Assembly (NCBI GenBank): GCA_944384235.1
Contig: CALWSP010000014.1
Span: forward strand, 57,524-121,523
Length of the DNA: 64,000 bases
Direction of reading: 5' to 3'
Source of the DNA: an uncultured Clostridia bacterium
GTDB taxonomy: Bacteria > Bacillota > Clostridia > Lachnospirales > CAG-274
The notes under the pieces were generated by a model. The model ran no database searches, was not told the DNA's origin, and was given only the letters and a program-made list of their open reading frames with translations. Made by a program: the position numbers and the translations under genes. How positions within the stretch are numbered: position 1 is the stretch's first letter; each line of letters opens with the position of its first letter. Below, one piece after another: positions 1-8,593 of this stretch.

Positions 1-1
1 A

Positions 2-949
2 ACAGAAACAGTTTATGGGCTTGGTGGAGATGGGTTAAATGCTGAAGCTGCAAGCAAAATTTATTTGGCTAAAGGCAGGCCTTCAGACAACCCGTTGATT
101 TTACACATTTCAAGTTTTGACGAGTTAAAGCCTTTAGTGAAAAAAATACCTGAAAGTGCTAGAAGACTTGCTAGAGAGTTTTGGCCAGGGCCTTTAACTA
201 TGGTTTTTGAAAAAAGTGACATTGTGCCAAAGGAAATTTCTGGTGGTTTAAATACAGTTGCTATTAGATACCCTGAAAACAAAATTGCACTTGAATTTAT
301 TTCTGCTTGCAAAACACCTATTGCTGCACCTAGTGCAAACACTTCTGGTAGGCCAAGCCCAACAAGAGCTTCTCACGTTGAATTTGACCTTTCTGGGAAA
401 ATAGATATGATTATTGACGGAGGGGCTTGTGAATTTGGTTTAGAGTCGACCATAGTTGATGTGTCTTTAGATGTGCCTATTCTTTTAAGGCCAGGGGCTA
501 TTACTCTTGAAATGCTTAGAGAAGTTTTAGGCAGAGTAGATGTTGACAAGGCTGTTCTTAGCAAGTTAGAGGACGGGGAAAAGCCAAAAGCCCCAGGAAT
601 GAAGTATACACATTATTCTCCTAGTGCTGATGTTATTATTGTTAGAGGGGACAGAGAGAAGATGGTTGACAAGATTAACCAGCTTATTTCTGAAGATGAC
701 AAAAGCAAAAATATTGGTGTTATTGCAACAGAAGAAAACAAAGACAAATATAAAGATTGTAAAGTTTTAGTTATAGGTAGCGTTAAAAACCCTCAGCTTA
801 TTGCTGCAAACCTTTTTAAAATGCTTAGAAAGTGTGATTATTACAAGATAGACAAAGTGTTTGCTGAGGGGCTTTGCGAGGACGAGCTTGGCCTTGCTAT
901 TATGAACAGATTAAAAAAAGCAGCTGGATATTGTATAATTGATGTTTAA
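2..949 (+). CDS. tsaC: L-threonylcarbamoyladenylate synthase (Sua5/YwlC/TsaC type), 5'-truncated by the window edge
   Basis: Makes threonylcarbamoyl-AMP from threonine, bicarbonate and ATP for the universal t6A37 modification of ANN-decoding tRNAs; cytoplasmic. The reading frame is open from base 2, so the start codon lies outside the window. The visible part begins inside the conserved N-terminal region (TVYGLG) and runs through KGRPSDNPL and APSANTSGRPSPT, the nucleotide/threonine-binding motifs of the YrdC fold. After about residue 200 comes the extra C-terminal domain that separates Sua5/YwlC from the short TsaC form. About 30 N-terminal residues are missing compared with full-length Sua5. 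rpiB and upp follow closely, as in many Firmicutes, suggesting an operon. The TTG at 65 that could be read as a start is internal. Confidence 0.93.
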   Translation, partial: TETVYGLGGDGLNAEAASKIYLAKGRPSDNPLILHISSFDELKPLVKKIPESARRLAREFWPGPLTMVFEKSDIVPKEISGGLNTVAIRYPENKIALEFISACKTPIAAPSANTSGRPSPTRASHVEFDLSGKIDMIIDGGACEFGLESTIVDVSLDVPILLRPGAITLEMLREVLGRVDVDKAVLSKLEDGEKPKAPGMKYTHYSPSADVIIVRGDREKMVDKINQLISEDDKSKNIGVIATEENKDKYKDCKVLVIGSVKNPQLIAANLFKMLRKCDYYKIDKVFAEGLCEDELGLAIMNRLKKAAGYCIIDV

Positions 950-975
950 TTTTGCTAAATGAAAGGGAGTTTTTT

Positions 976-1404
976 ATGATAGCTTTAGGTTGTGACCACG
1001 GTGGTCTTGAATTGAAAAAAACTATTATTGAATATCTTGAAAGTAAAAATATTGAATATAAGGATTATGGTACTTATACTGATGAATCTTGTGATTACCC
1101 TGTGTATGGCAAGGCTGTTGCTAATGCAATAGTAAATGGTGAATGTGAAAAGGGTATTTTAATTTGCGGAACTGGAATAGGTATTTCTATTGCAGCTAAC
1201 AAGGTTAAGGGCATTAGAGCGGCTCTTTGCCACGATGTTTTTTCTGCAAAAGCTACAAGAGAGCACAACAACTCTAACATTTTAGCTATGGGAGCTAGAG
1301 TTATTGGACCTGGTTTAGCTTTAGAAATTGTTAAGGCGTTTTTAGAAACTGAATTTTCTAATGATGAAAGGCACATTAGAAGAATAAATATGATTGAGGA
1401 TTAG
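976..1404 (+). CDS. rpiB: Ribose-5-phosphate isomerase B
   Basis: Interconverts ribulose 5-phosphate and ribose 5-phosphate in the non-oxidative pentose phosphate pathway. The 142-residue protein has the RpiB/LacA fold signature: CDHGG near the N terminus, the catalytic cysteine in the ICGTGIG loop (C64) and the active-site histidine region REHNNSN (H97). The start is the ATG at 976, preceded by an AAGGGAG ribosome-binding site at about 963-969; an upstream in-frame codon at 952 has no such site and would add residues foreign to the family. It lies 26 bases after tsaC and 12 before upp, so co-transcription is likely. It could act on allose 6-phosphate as well, which the sequence alone cannot exclude. 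Confidence 0.95.
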   Translation: MIALGCDHGGLELKKTIIEYLESKNIEYKDYGTYTDESCDYPVYGKAVANAIVNGECEKGILICGTGIGISIAANKVKGIRAALCHDVFSAKATREHNNSNILAMGARVIGPGLALEIVKAFLETEFSNDERHIRRINMIED

Positions 1405-1416
1405 GAGGTATTTTTT

Positions 1417-2040
1417 ATGAGCAATTTATATATTGTAGAACACCCTTTAGTGCAGAGCAAATTAGCACACCTTAGAAACAAAGATACTAACAACAAGGAG
1501 TTTAGGGAGCTTGTTAGCGAAGTATCTGCTCTTTTATTTTATGAGGCAACAAAAAACCTTAGTGTTAAAGAGGTTAAAGTTGAATCTCCAAGGGGTGAGG
1601 CTGACTGCAAGGTTTTAGATAAAGAAGTTGGCATTGTTCCTATTTTAAGAGGCGGGCTTGGTATGGTTGAGGGCATTGTAGACCTTATGCCTAATGCTAA
1701 AATAGGGCATATTGGACTTTACAGAGACCCTAACACATTTATGCCTATTGAATATTACTGCAAGCTACCTGAGGGAGAGGGCATTGAAATGTTTGTTCTT
1801 GAACCTATGATGGCAACTGGCGGAACTTCTTCTGCAGCTATTCAATTTTTAAAAGAAAGAAATGTTAAAAATATTAAATATATTTGTCTTATTTGTACTC
1901 CTGATGGCGTTAAGAGATTACAAGAGGACCACCCAGATGTAGATGTTTATGCAGCAGCTATTGACAGAGCTATAAGCGAAGATGGATATATTGTGCCTGG
2001 TCTTGGTGATGCAGGTGATAGAATGTTTGGTACTAAGTAG
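1417..2040 (+). CDS. upp: Uracil phosphoribosyltransferase
   Basis: Salvages uracil to UMP with PRPP. The 207-residue length is typical. The PRPP-binding loop is seen as EPMMATGGT at residues 129-137, where most homologues have DPMLATGGS; the first acidic residue is conservatively changed from Asp to Glu. The C-terminal uracil-binding segment PGLGDAGDRMFGT is canonical. The ribosome-binding site TTAGGAGG at about 1401-1408 overlaps the end of rpiB, indicating operon coupling. tagO follows after 11 bases, an arrangement in which upp commonly precedes wall-polymer genes in Firmicutes. Confidence 0.95.
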   Translation: MSNLYIVEHPLVQSKLAHLRNKDTNNKEFRELVSEVSALLFYEATKNLSVKEVKVESPRGEADCKVLDKEVGIVPILRGGLGMVEGIVDLMPNAKIGHIGLYRDPNTFMPIEYYCKLPEGEGIEMFVLEPMMATGGTSSAAIQFLKERNVKNIKYICLICTPDGVKRLQEDHPDVDVYAAAIDRAISEDGYIVPGLGDAGDRMFGTK

Positions 2041-2051
2041 GTGAAGTTTAT

Positions 2052-3083
2052 ATGTCAGAAACTTGGCTTTTATGTATGGCAGCTTTTGCTATTGCCTTTG
2101 CAGTTACTCTTTTAACAACGCCAATGGCTAAGGGGTTTGCTTATAAATTTAAAGCAGTTGATTTTCCAAGGTCAAGGGGTATGAACAACGAGCCTGTTCC
2201 TAGAATGGGTGGTTTAGCTATTGTTCTTGGGTTTATGAGTGCAATAATTATAATGTCTTTATATATTGAGGACTTTCACACTAAAAGGTTTATAGGCTTT
2301 ATTATTGGCGCTATTATTATTACAGTTGTTGGAATATTTGACGATGTATATGAGTTAAGTGCAAAATTTAAGTTATTAGTTCAAATTGTTGTGGCTATTA
2401 TTGTTGTGGCAACGGGGACTAAGTTAGACTTTATTATGTGGCCTTTTTGGCAATATTTAAAGCCATTTTCTAGTTTTATAACTATTATATGGATTGTTGG
2501 GCTTATTAACGCTGTGAACTTAATTGACGGGCTTGATGGTTTAGCAGCAGGTGTTACAACAATAGCCAGTGTTTGTCTTACAATTCTTTGTGCTCTTTCA
2601 GGAAACACTCTTGCCGTTGTTATTTGTGCAACTTTAGCGGGTTCAACACTTGGGTTTTTACCTAGGAACTTCGCTCCTGCTGAGGTTTATATGGGAGATA
2701 CTGGTTCGACATTTTTAGGTTATGTTTTAGCGGTTACATCTTGTATTGGAGTGTTTAAAACTTATGCTATTTTAGCTTTATTATTATCTGTTCTAGCTAT
2801 GGCATTGCCTATTTTAGACACTACTTTTGCTATGATTAGGCGTGCAATTAACCACAAGCCTATTATGGCACCAGATAGAGGACATTTACACCACAGGCTT
2901 GTAGACTCTGGGCTTAGTTCAAAGCAAGCTGTTATGGTGTTATATGGCTTAAGTTCTATTAGTTGTCTTATTGCGGTTGTTATTGCTTTAAACGATTATA
3001 GAGTTACCTTAGCTTTATTAATGGTTTTATTAGTTATTATTATGATGATTTTAGTTTATGGCAAAAGAACAGATAGAAATTAA
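2052..3083 (+). CDS. tagO: Undecaprenyl-phosphate GlcNAc-1-phosphate transferase (TagO/WecA type)
   Basis: Polytopic membrane enzyme that transfers a sugar 1-phosphate, normally GlcNAc-1-P, from the UDP-sugar to undecaprenyl phosphate, the first step of teichoic acid or other wall glycopolymer synthesis. It carries the family motifs: DDVYELSAKFKLL on the first catalytic cytoplasmic loop, NLIDGLDGLAAG (Asp-rich site), MGDTGSTFLGY and the basic loop DRGHLHHRL. The HLHHRL form points to the WecA/TagO branch rather than MraY, and a separate mraY is present at 33465. About ten membrane segments are evident over 343 residues. It is the last gene before a hairpin terminator shared with convergent thrC. 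Confidence 0.92.
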   Translation: MSETWLLCMAAFAIAFAVTLLTTPMAKGFAYKFKAVDFPRSRGMNNEPVPRMGGLAIVLGFMSAIIIMSLYIEDFHTKRFIGFIIGAIIITVVGIFDDVYELSAKFKLLVQIVVAIIVVATGTKLDFIMWPFWQYLKPFSSFITIIWIVGLINAVNLIDGLDGLAAGVTTIASVCLTILCALSGNTLAVVICATLAGSTLGFLPRNFAPAEVYMGDTGSTFLGYVLAVTSCIGVFKTYAILALLLSVLAMALPILDTTFAMIRRAINHKPIMAPDRGHLHHRLVDSGLSSKQAVMVLYGLSSISCLIAVVIALNDYRVTLALLMVLLVIIMMILVYGKRTDRN

Positions 3084-3106
3084 AATTTATATTTAAGTAT
3101 TAAAAA

Positions 3107-3141
3107 AAATCATATCACAAAAATGTGATATGATTTTTTTA
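3107..3141. terminator. Bidirectional terminator between tagO and thrC
   Basis: An 11-bp perfect stem (3109-3119 with 3124-3134) and a 4-base loop are flanked by an A-run on the left and a T-run on the right. It can therefore end transcription of tagO on the plus strand and thrC on the minus strand. Confidence 0.9.
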
Positions 3142-4611
3142 TTATTTTAATTTATTTTGAACGAAAGATTTAATTTCATCTTTTTCAATTACTGTTTTGT
3201 GTAAAACTTCTTTTTTATTAATATCTTTAATTGGGTTAGGAATTGAAACATCACTTACTTTTTCAAGCTCTACAACTGCTTGAAAATCTTCGATGTTATT
3301 ATATTTATTATCAATTGCTTTTAAAACATCTTTAGCAAATTTATATGGACTAGCTGTTGAAACTATTACATTTGGTGTTGTGTCGTTAGTTTTTGCTAGA
3401 TATTTATCATAGGCAGCTTTTGCAACTGCTGTATGTGTGTCCATTACATAGTTTGTTTTTTCAAACAAGGACTTAATTGCGTTAAATGTTTCATCTTTTG
3501 TTGCATATTCGCCCTCAAATTCGCTATTTACTTTAAAGCTATATTCACCTTTTGTTGAAAGTAATTCCATCATATTTTTTGTTTCATCTGTTGAATTACT
3601 TAAGTGGTATAACAACCTTTCAAGGTTTGAAGAGATTAAAATATCCATTGACGGAGAAACTGTTACAACAAAATCTCTATTTTTAATTGTATATTCACCA
3701 GTTTTAAAGAAGTCGTATAAAACTTTATTATCATTTGAAGCACAAATTAATTTATTTACAGGTAAGCCCATAGATTTTGCATAGTATCCTGCTAAGATGT
3801 TTCCAAAGTTACCAGTTGGAACTGTGAAGTTTATTTTGTCCCCCATATTTATTTTATTAGCTTTTACCATTTGAGCATAAGCGTAGAAGTAGTATACAAT
3901 TTGTGGTGCAAGCCTACCAATGTTTATTGAGTTTGCTGAAGAAAAGACATAGCCTTTTTCTTTTAATTCAGCTTTTAAGTCATTATCTGTGAAAATTTTC
4001 TTAACAGCTGTTTGAGCATCGTCAAAGTTGCCTTTAATTCCTACAACACAAGTGTTTTCACCTGTTTGAGTTACCATTTGTGCTTTTTGAACAGCTGAAA
4101 CTCCATCTTCTGGGAAAAATACAATTATTTGAGTTCCTTCAACATTAGCAAAGCCCTCTAGAGCAGCTTTTCCTGTGTCACCAGATGTAGCAGTTAAAAT
4201 TACAATTTTTTCGTTTACGCCATTTTTCTTAGCTGCTGTTTTTAAGAGGTATGGAAGAATTGAAAGCGCCATATCCTTAAAAGCTATTGTTCTTCCGTGG
4301 AAAAGCTCAAGAAGGTTTGTATCATTTGCATAGGCCATAGGTGCAATAAGGTTAGTGTCAAATTTTTCGTCATATGCAGAGTTTATGCAATATCTTAATT
4401 CTTCTTCTGTGTAGTCAGTTAAAATTAATTTTAAAACTTGATATGCAAGTTCTTGATAGGAATAGTTTGTTATAGAGTCTAAAGAAAAGTCTATCTTAGG
4501 TATTGTAGTTGGTACATAAAGGCCCCCATCTTCTGCAATTCCTTTAACTATTGCTTGACTTGCTGTTACTAAATTTTCGTTTCCTCTTGTGCTTTTAAAC
4601 ATTATATCCAT
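3142..4611 (-). CDS. thrC: Threonine synthase
   Basis: PLP enzyme that converts O-phosphohomoserine to threonine. The long form is seen here (489 residues). The N-terminal STRG..VTASQAI segment is typical, and the PLP-binding lysine lies in FHGRTIAFKD (usually FHGPTxAFKD; the Pro is Arg here). Glycine-rich TSGDTGKAALEGF and PTGNFGNILAGYYAK bind the cofactor phosphate. The ATG at 4611 is preferred because it follows the GAGGGA ribosome-binding site; a longer in-frame GTG start would coincide with that site. It stands alone, without hom or thrB, and has its own promoter at 4659-4687, divergent from nrdR. Confidence 0.95.
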   Translation of the reverse strand: MDIMFKSTRGNENLVTASQAIVKGIAEDGGLYVPTTIPKIDFSLDSITNYSYQELAYQVLKLILTDYTEEELRYCINSAYDEKFDTNLIAPMAYANDTNLLELFHGRTIAFKDMALSILPYLLKTAAKKNGVNEKIVILTATSGDTGKAALEGFANVEGTQIIVFFPEDGVSAVQKAQMVTQTGENTCVVGIKGNFDDAQTAVKKIFTDNDLKAELKEKGYVFSSANSINIGRLAPQIVYYFYAYAQMVKANKINMGDKINFTVPTGNFGNILAGYYAKSMGLPVNKLICASNDNKVLYDFFKTGEYTIKNRDFVVTVSPSMDILISSNLERLLYHLSNSTDETKNMMELLSTKGEYSFKVNSEFEGEYATKDETFNAIKSLFEKTNYVMDTHTAVAKAAYDKYLAKTNDTTPNVIVSTASPYKFAKDVLKAIDNKYNNIEDFQAVVELEKVSDVSIPNPIKDINKKEVLHKTVIEKDEIKSFVQNKLK

Positions 4612-4658
4612 ATTTTCTTCCCTCACTATAATAAATTAATAAAGTGTTTTTATTTGTT

Positions 4659-4687
4659 ATTCTATAATATTTTTAAAGCTTTGTCAA
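4659..4687 (-). promoter_or_regulatory. thrC promoter
   Basis: On the minus strand: TTGACA (4682-4687), a 17-bp spacer and TAGAAT (4659-4664), upstream of the thrC ribosome-binding site. It is divergent from the nrdR promoter. No T-box or other long leader fits in the remaining short 5' region. Confidence 0.75.
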
Positions 4688-4704
4688 TTATTTAGGGAAT
4701 TTAC

Positions 4705-4733
4705 TTGTAAATAAAAAATATAGTTGATATAAT
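4705..4733 (+). promoter_or_regulatory. nrdR promoter
   Basis: TTGTAA (4705-4710), a 17-bp spacer and a perfect TATAAT (4728-4733), about 30 bases before the nrdR start. Confidence 0.65.
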
Positions 4734-4763
4734 TATAATATACTTTTATTTGGAGGTATGAAT

Positions 4764-5234
4764 ATGAAATGTCCTTTTTGTGGAAATGTTGATACAAAAG
4801 TTATAGATACAAGAACTATGGACGATAACACTGTTATTAGAAGAAGGAGAAGTTGTGACGAGTGTGGTGGAAGGTTTACAACTTATGAAAGAATTGACAC
4901 TATTCCATTAACTGTTGTAAAATCTGACAACACTAGGGAAAGTTTTAACCGTGACAAATTAACAAAGGGTATTTTAACTAGTTGTAGCAAAAGACCTGTT
5001 TCAAGGGAGCAAATTGACAAAATAGTTTCTGACATTGAAAATGCAGTTTTAAACACTATGAAAAAAGAAATTCCTAGCAAAGAAATTGGTGAAATGGTTA
5101 TTGAAAGGCTTAAGGAATTGGACGAGGTTGCTTATGTTAGGTTTGCATCTGTATACAGGCAGTTTACAGATGTAGATAGTTTTATGACAGAGCTTAGCAA
5201 GTTATTAAAAGAAAAGGGTGACAAAAAAGAATAA
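4764..5234 (+). CDS. nrdR: Transcriptional repressor NrdR
   Basis: Zinc-ribbon/ATP-cone repressor of ribonucleotide reductase genes; it senses ATP/dATP. Paired cysteines C3/C6 and C31/C34 form the zinc ribbon, followed by an Arg-rich DNA-contact stretch (IRRRR) and the ATP-cone domain (about residues 48-138). The start is the ATG at 4764, six bases after GGAGGT; the ATG at 4758 directly abuts that site. At 156 residues the length is typical. No nrd gene or clear pair of NrdR boxes was seen in the window, so its targets are elsewhere. Confidence 0.94.
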   Translation: MKCPFCGNVDTKVIDTRTMDDNTVIRRRRSCDECGGRFTTYERIDTIPLTVVKSDNTRESFNRDKLTKGILTSCSKRPVSREQIDKIVSDIENAVLNTMKKEIPSKEIGEMVIERLKELDEVAYVRFASVYRQFTDVDSFMTELSKLLKEKGDKKE

Positions 5235-5294
5235 AGTTATTTAAATTTATATAAATGTCAAAATATAAAAAAAATAAAAATATTATTTTATAGT

Positions 5295-5323
5295 TTGACA
5301 AAAAAATATACTGATATTATAAT
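5295..5323 (+). promoter_or_regulatory. Hydrogenase operon promoter
   Basis: Perfect consensus TTGACA (5295-5300), 17-bp spacer, TATAAT (5318-5323), 48 bases before the [2Fe-2S] protein start. This implies strong vegetative sigma-A transcription of the hydrogenase operon. Confidence 0.85.
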
Positions 5324-5371
5324 TTATATATTAGGTTTTAAAGCCTAGATTTATATTAAGGAGGAAAAAGT

Positions 5372-5614
5372 ATGGAGATTTTTGTTTGTGTTGGTAGTTC
5401 TTGCCATTTAAAGGGCTCAAAAAATGTTATTGACAGACTTACTAGCCTTATAAAAGAAAATGGCCTTGAAGAAAAAGTTATTTTAAAAGGTTCTTTTTGT
5501 ATGGGTAAGTGTGGTCTTGATGGCGTTTCTATTAAGATTAATGACGAGGTTTATTCTGTTGTGTTAGAGGATATTGATATGTTCTTTAACAAAAAGATTT
5601 TAGCTAACTGTTAA
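5372..5614 (+). CDS. Thioredoxin-like [2Fe-2S] ferredoxin (NuoE/HydA-like fold)
   Basis: A small 80-residue electron carrier. Four cysteines in the pattern of thioredoxin-fold [2Fe-2S] proteins are visible: C6 and C11 in CVGSSC, then C43 and C47 in FCMGKCG. This matches the NuoE C-terminal domain and free-standing [2Fe-2S] ferredoxins that accompany multi-subunit hydrogenases. It is the first gene of the hydrogenase operon, 16 bases before the sensory-type hydrogenase, so it probably passes electrons to or from that protein. Its partner is inferred from position only. A GGAGG site precedes the ATG. Confidence 0.85.
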   Translation: MEIFVCVGSSCHLKGSKNVIDRLTSLIKENGLEEKVILKGSFCMGKCGLDGVSIKINDEVYSVVLEDIDMFFNKKILANC

Positions 5615-5629
5615 TTTGAGGAAAGTAAG

Positions 5630-7360
5630 ATGAGCTACATCAATGTTAGAAAGGCTAATTGCAAAAATTGTTACAAGTGCCTTAAAAATTGTCACGTTAA
5701 ATCAATTAAATATGTGAATGAAAAGGTTGAAATTATTGACGAGGATTGTATACTTTGCGGGGTTTGTTTAAACACTTGCCCGCAAAAAGCAAAGAAGTTA
5801 ATAAACGACATTTCTATTGTGAAGGAATATTTAAGCGACCCAAACACTTTGACTTTAGCTAGTTTAGACCCTAGTTTTGTGGCAGCTTTTGGTGAAAATT
5901 CTGTTGAGATTGCAGGGGCTTTAAGAAGCCTTGGGTTTGATTACATTGAAGAGGCTTCAATTGGAGCAAAGTATGTTACAAAAGAGTATTTAAGGCTTAT
6001 TAGAGAGGGGAAGATGGAAAATATTATATCTTCAGCTTGCCCTAGTATAAACCTTTATATTCAAAAGTATTTCCCTGAAATTTTAAGTATGCTTGCTCCT
6101 GTTATGTCACCAGCTTTAGTTCACGGAAGAATTGTTAAAGAGGGAAACAAAGACATTAAAGTTATACATTTTACGCCTTGTTTAGCAAGAATTGCTGAAT
6201 GTGAAGATAGTGAATTTGTAGATAGTGTTATTACTTTTGAGCAACTTACAAAGTGGTTTTTAGAAGAAGATATTACTCCTGCTAGCGAGCTTGAAAAAGA
6301 ACACGAAATTGACGGGTTTGACAATGTTGCAGGGTATTCAAGAATATATCCTATTGTAGATGGAATTGTGTATGATTTACAGCACCAATACTGTAAGTTT
6401 ACAGGGACAGAGCATATTGAAGGATATGACCTTTTGGCCTTAAGTGGCCTTTCAAACGTTGAAAAGATTTTTAACGAAATGAAAAACGGAAACATTAAAA
6501 ATGCTTTTGTTGAGGCTTCTGCTTGTTATGGTGGGTGTGTAAACGGGCCATTTATGTTAAAGGCTAGGTCAACTGGATACAAAGCTAGGCTTGCTGTTAA
6601 AAAATATGCTGACAGTGCAAAAAGGTCTAAACATTATGATGTTTCAAGTGTTAGGGCAGAGTATTTACCTATGCCTATTAAAAAGGATATGCCAAGCGAA
6701 GCTGAAATTAGGGAGATTTTATCTCAAATTGGCAAGTATTCAAAGGCTCAAGAGTTAAACTGTGGTAGCTGTGGTTATGCAACTTGCAGGGAAAAGGCCA
6801 TTGCTGTTTATCAAAACAGAGCAGAGCTTTATATATGTATGCCGTATATGACAGACATTAACCAAGCTATGAGTAATGTTACATTAAGCCTTACGCCTAA
6901 TTATATTATTGCTGTTGACAGCAATATGTATATAAAAGAGTTTAATGTGGCAGCCCAAAAGTTGTTTAAAATTTCAAGAAATGCTGCTCTTAACCAAAGA
7001 TTATCTAATTTTATAGACACAACTAATTTTGAGCAGGTTATTGTGAACAAAAGTGGCATTTACGACAAAAAGGTTTCTTATCCTGAGCTTGGAATAGTTA
7101 CAGAGCAGACTATTGTTTATTCAAATGAAAAAAATATGGCTATTGCTATAATAAAAGACATAACCCAAGAGGAAAAGGACAACGAAAAGCTATACAAAAG
7201 GAAGATAGAGTCTTTAAAAATGGCTCAAAATGTTATTGACAAGCAAATGGTTGTTGCTCAGCAAATTGCTAGTTTATTAGGCGAAACAACAGCTGAAACC
7301 AAAGTGACTTTAAACAGGCTTAAAAGCCTGATTGATGCAGAGGAAATGGGCAATGAATGA
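5630..7360 (+). CDS. Putative sensory [FeFe]-hydrogenase (group C, HydS-like) with PAS domain
   Basis: Domain order: two N-terminal [4Fe-4S] ferredoxin motifs (about residues 5-60), the H-cluster domain (about 70-340), a four-Cys iron-sulfur motif (C378/C381/C386 and a later Cys) and a PAS domain (about 420-515) ending in a coiled coil. H-cluster ligands read as C137, C184, C299 and C303. The usual proton-relay cysteine of TSCCP is alanine (SSACPS, A136), as known for group C enzymes such as Thermotoga HydS, which are slow and thought to sense H2. The following gene encodes a SpoIIE-type phosphatase overlapping by 8 bases, a known group C neighbourhood. A signalling role is inferred from this architecture, not shown. 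Its own maturases (HydE/F/G) are outside the window. Confidence 0.88.
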   Translation: MSYINVRKANCKNCYKCLKNCHVKSIKYVNEKVEIIDEDCILCGVCLNTCPQKAKKLINDISIVKEYLSDPNTLTLASLDPSFVAAFGENSVEIAGALRSLGFDYIEEASIGAKYVTKEYLRLIREGKMENIISSACPSINLYIQKYFPEILSMLAPVMSPALVHGRIVKEGNKDIKVIHFTPCLARIAECEDSEFVDSVITFEQLTKWFLEEDITPASELEKEHEIDGFDNVAGYSRIYPIVDGIVYDLQHQYCKFTGTEHIEGYDLLALSGLSNVEKIFNEMKNGNIKNAFVEASACYGGCVNGPFMLKARSTGYKARLAVKKYADSAKRSKHYDVSSVRAEYLPMPIKKDMPSEAEIREILSQIGKYSKAQELNCGSCGYATCREKAIAVYQNRAELYICMPYMTDINQAMSNVTLSLTPNYIIAVDSNMYIKEFNVAAQKLFKISRNAALNQRLSNFIDTTNFEQVIVNKSGIYDKKVSYPELGIVTEQTIVYSNEKNMAIAIIKDITQEEKDNEKLYKRKIESLKMAQNVIDKQMVVAQQIASLLGETTAETKVTLNRLKSLIDAEEMGNE

Positions 7361-8540
7361 AGTAAATGAAAAGGTCTATGTTGACACTGCCTACAAAAGT
7401 TTAATTAAATATGGCGAGGAGCTTTGTGGGGATAATGTTGCAATTGCTAAAAATGACGACAGGTATATTGTTGTTTTATCTGACGGATTAGGTAGCGGTG
7501 TTAAAGCCAACATTCTTTCAACATTAACGGCTAAAATTATTTCAACTATGCTTTATGAAGGGGCAAGCATTGAAGATACAGTTGATACTATTGGACATAC
7601 ATTGCCAATTTGTAATGTGAGAAAGGTTGCATATTCGACTTTTATTATTTTACAAATTGACTATGATGGAAATGCTTATTTAGTTGAATATGAGTCGCCA
7701 GGCTGTATATTTATTAGAGATGGAAAAGTAGTAGACATAGATTACAGCAAAAGATTAATTGGTGGAAAGCTAATTAAAGAAGCCAGATTTAAAGTTAAAG
7801 CTAACGATGTTTTAACTCTTATGAGTGATGGTGTTGAATATGCAGGTATGGGCCAACTTATGAACTTAGGTTGGACTTGGGAGAATTGTTGCAAGTTTAT
7901 GGCTGACAAGGTTAAAGAAAATGTTTCTGCTGCTAGGCTTACAAATATGTTAAGCGAAACTTGTAATCAGCTTTATATGAGAAAGCCTGGGGACGACACA
8001 ACTGTTTCGGTTATAAGAGTAGTTCCTAAAAAAGTTGTTAGTTTATATAGTGGGCCGCCTATTGACCCTAAAGACGATGAAAGGCTTGTTACAGAGTTTA
8101 TGATGGTGGAGGGGAAGAAAATTGTTTGTGGTGGAAGCTCTGCAAGTATTGTTAGCAGGGTTTTAAAAGAGCCACTTACGCCTAGTTTAGAATATTTAGA
8201 CCCTGAAATTCCACCAACGGCAGAAATACCTAGCATTGATTTAGTTACAGAAGGTGTTATTACTTTAAAAAAAGCTGTTGATATTATTAAAAAATATTTA
8301 TTTGACCCTACTGACAAAAGTATTTTGATGGATTTAGACAAGAAAAATGGTGCTAGCTTAATTGCTAAAATGTTAATTGAAGAATGCACACATTTTCATT
8401 TGTTTATGGGGCAAAAAATTAACCCTGCTCACCAAAACCCAGATTTGCCAGTGGATTTAAGTATTAAAATGATTATTATGGAAGAACTTTACAGCCTTAT
8501 GATTAAAGCTGGTAAAGTGGTTGAAAAGAAGTATTATTAA
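7353..8540 (+). CDS. SpoIIE/PP2C-type serine phosphatase linked to the hydrogenase sensor
   Basis: The N-terminal half (about residues 1-230) is a SpoIIE-family phosphatase domain: SDGLGSG (metal-binding Asp), LMSDGVEYAG (second metal-binding Asp) and PGDDTTVSVIRV at the end of the fold. The C-terminal 160 residues are not recognised. The start at the ATG of 7353 lies within the end of the hydrogenase gene and follows AGAGGA, so the two are probably translationally coupled. The likely job is to dephosphorylate a serine/threonine of a partner protein, perhaps an anti-sigma-antagonist-like target, in response to the PAS-hydrogenase. No kinase or antagonist gene is nearby. No membrane segment is present, so it is expected to be cytoplasmic. 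Confidence 0.88.
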   Translation: MNEVNEKVYVDTAYKSLIKYGEELCGDNVAIAKNDDRYIVVLSDGLGSGVKANILSTLTAKIISTMLYEGASIEDTVDTIGHTLPICNVRKVAYSTFIILQIDYDGNAYLVEYESPGCIFIRDGKVVDIDYSKRLIGGKLIKEARFKVKANDVLTLMSDGVEYAGMGQLMNLGWTWENCCKFMADKVKENVSAARLTNMLSETCNQLYMRKPGDDTTVSVIRVVPKKVVSLYSGPPIDPKDDERLVTEFMMVEGKKIVCGGSSASIVSRVLKEPLTPSLEYLDPEIPPTAEIPSIDLVTEGVITLKKAVDIIKKYLFDPTDKSILMDLDKKNGASLIAKMLIEECTHFHLFMGQKINPAHQNPDLPVDLSIKMIIMEELYSLMIKAGKVVEKKYY

Positions 8541-8593
8541 ATAAATTGTATTTTGCAAATATTAAATTTTTTAAGTTATAGGAGGAAATTCCA

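Noticed and set aside
65..67. TTG at 65 as start of the tsaC gene
   Set aside because: The same frame is open to base 2 and encodes the conserved TVYGLG motif, so the gene runs off the left edge.
4612..4763. Possible T-box leader before thrC
   Set aside because: The gap is too short and contains no T-box consensus or long stem; ordinary divergent promoters explain it.
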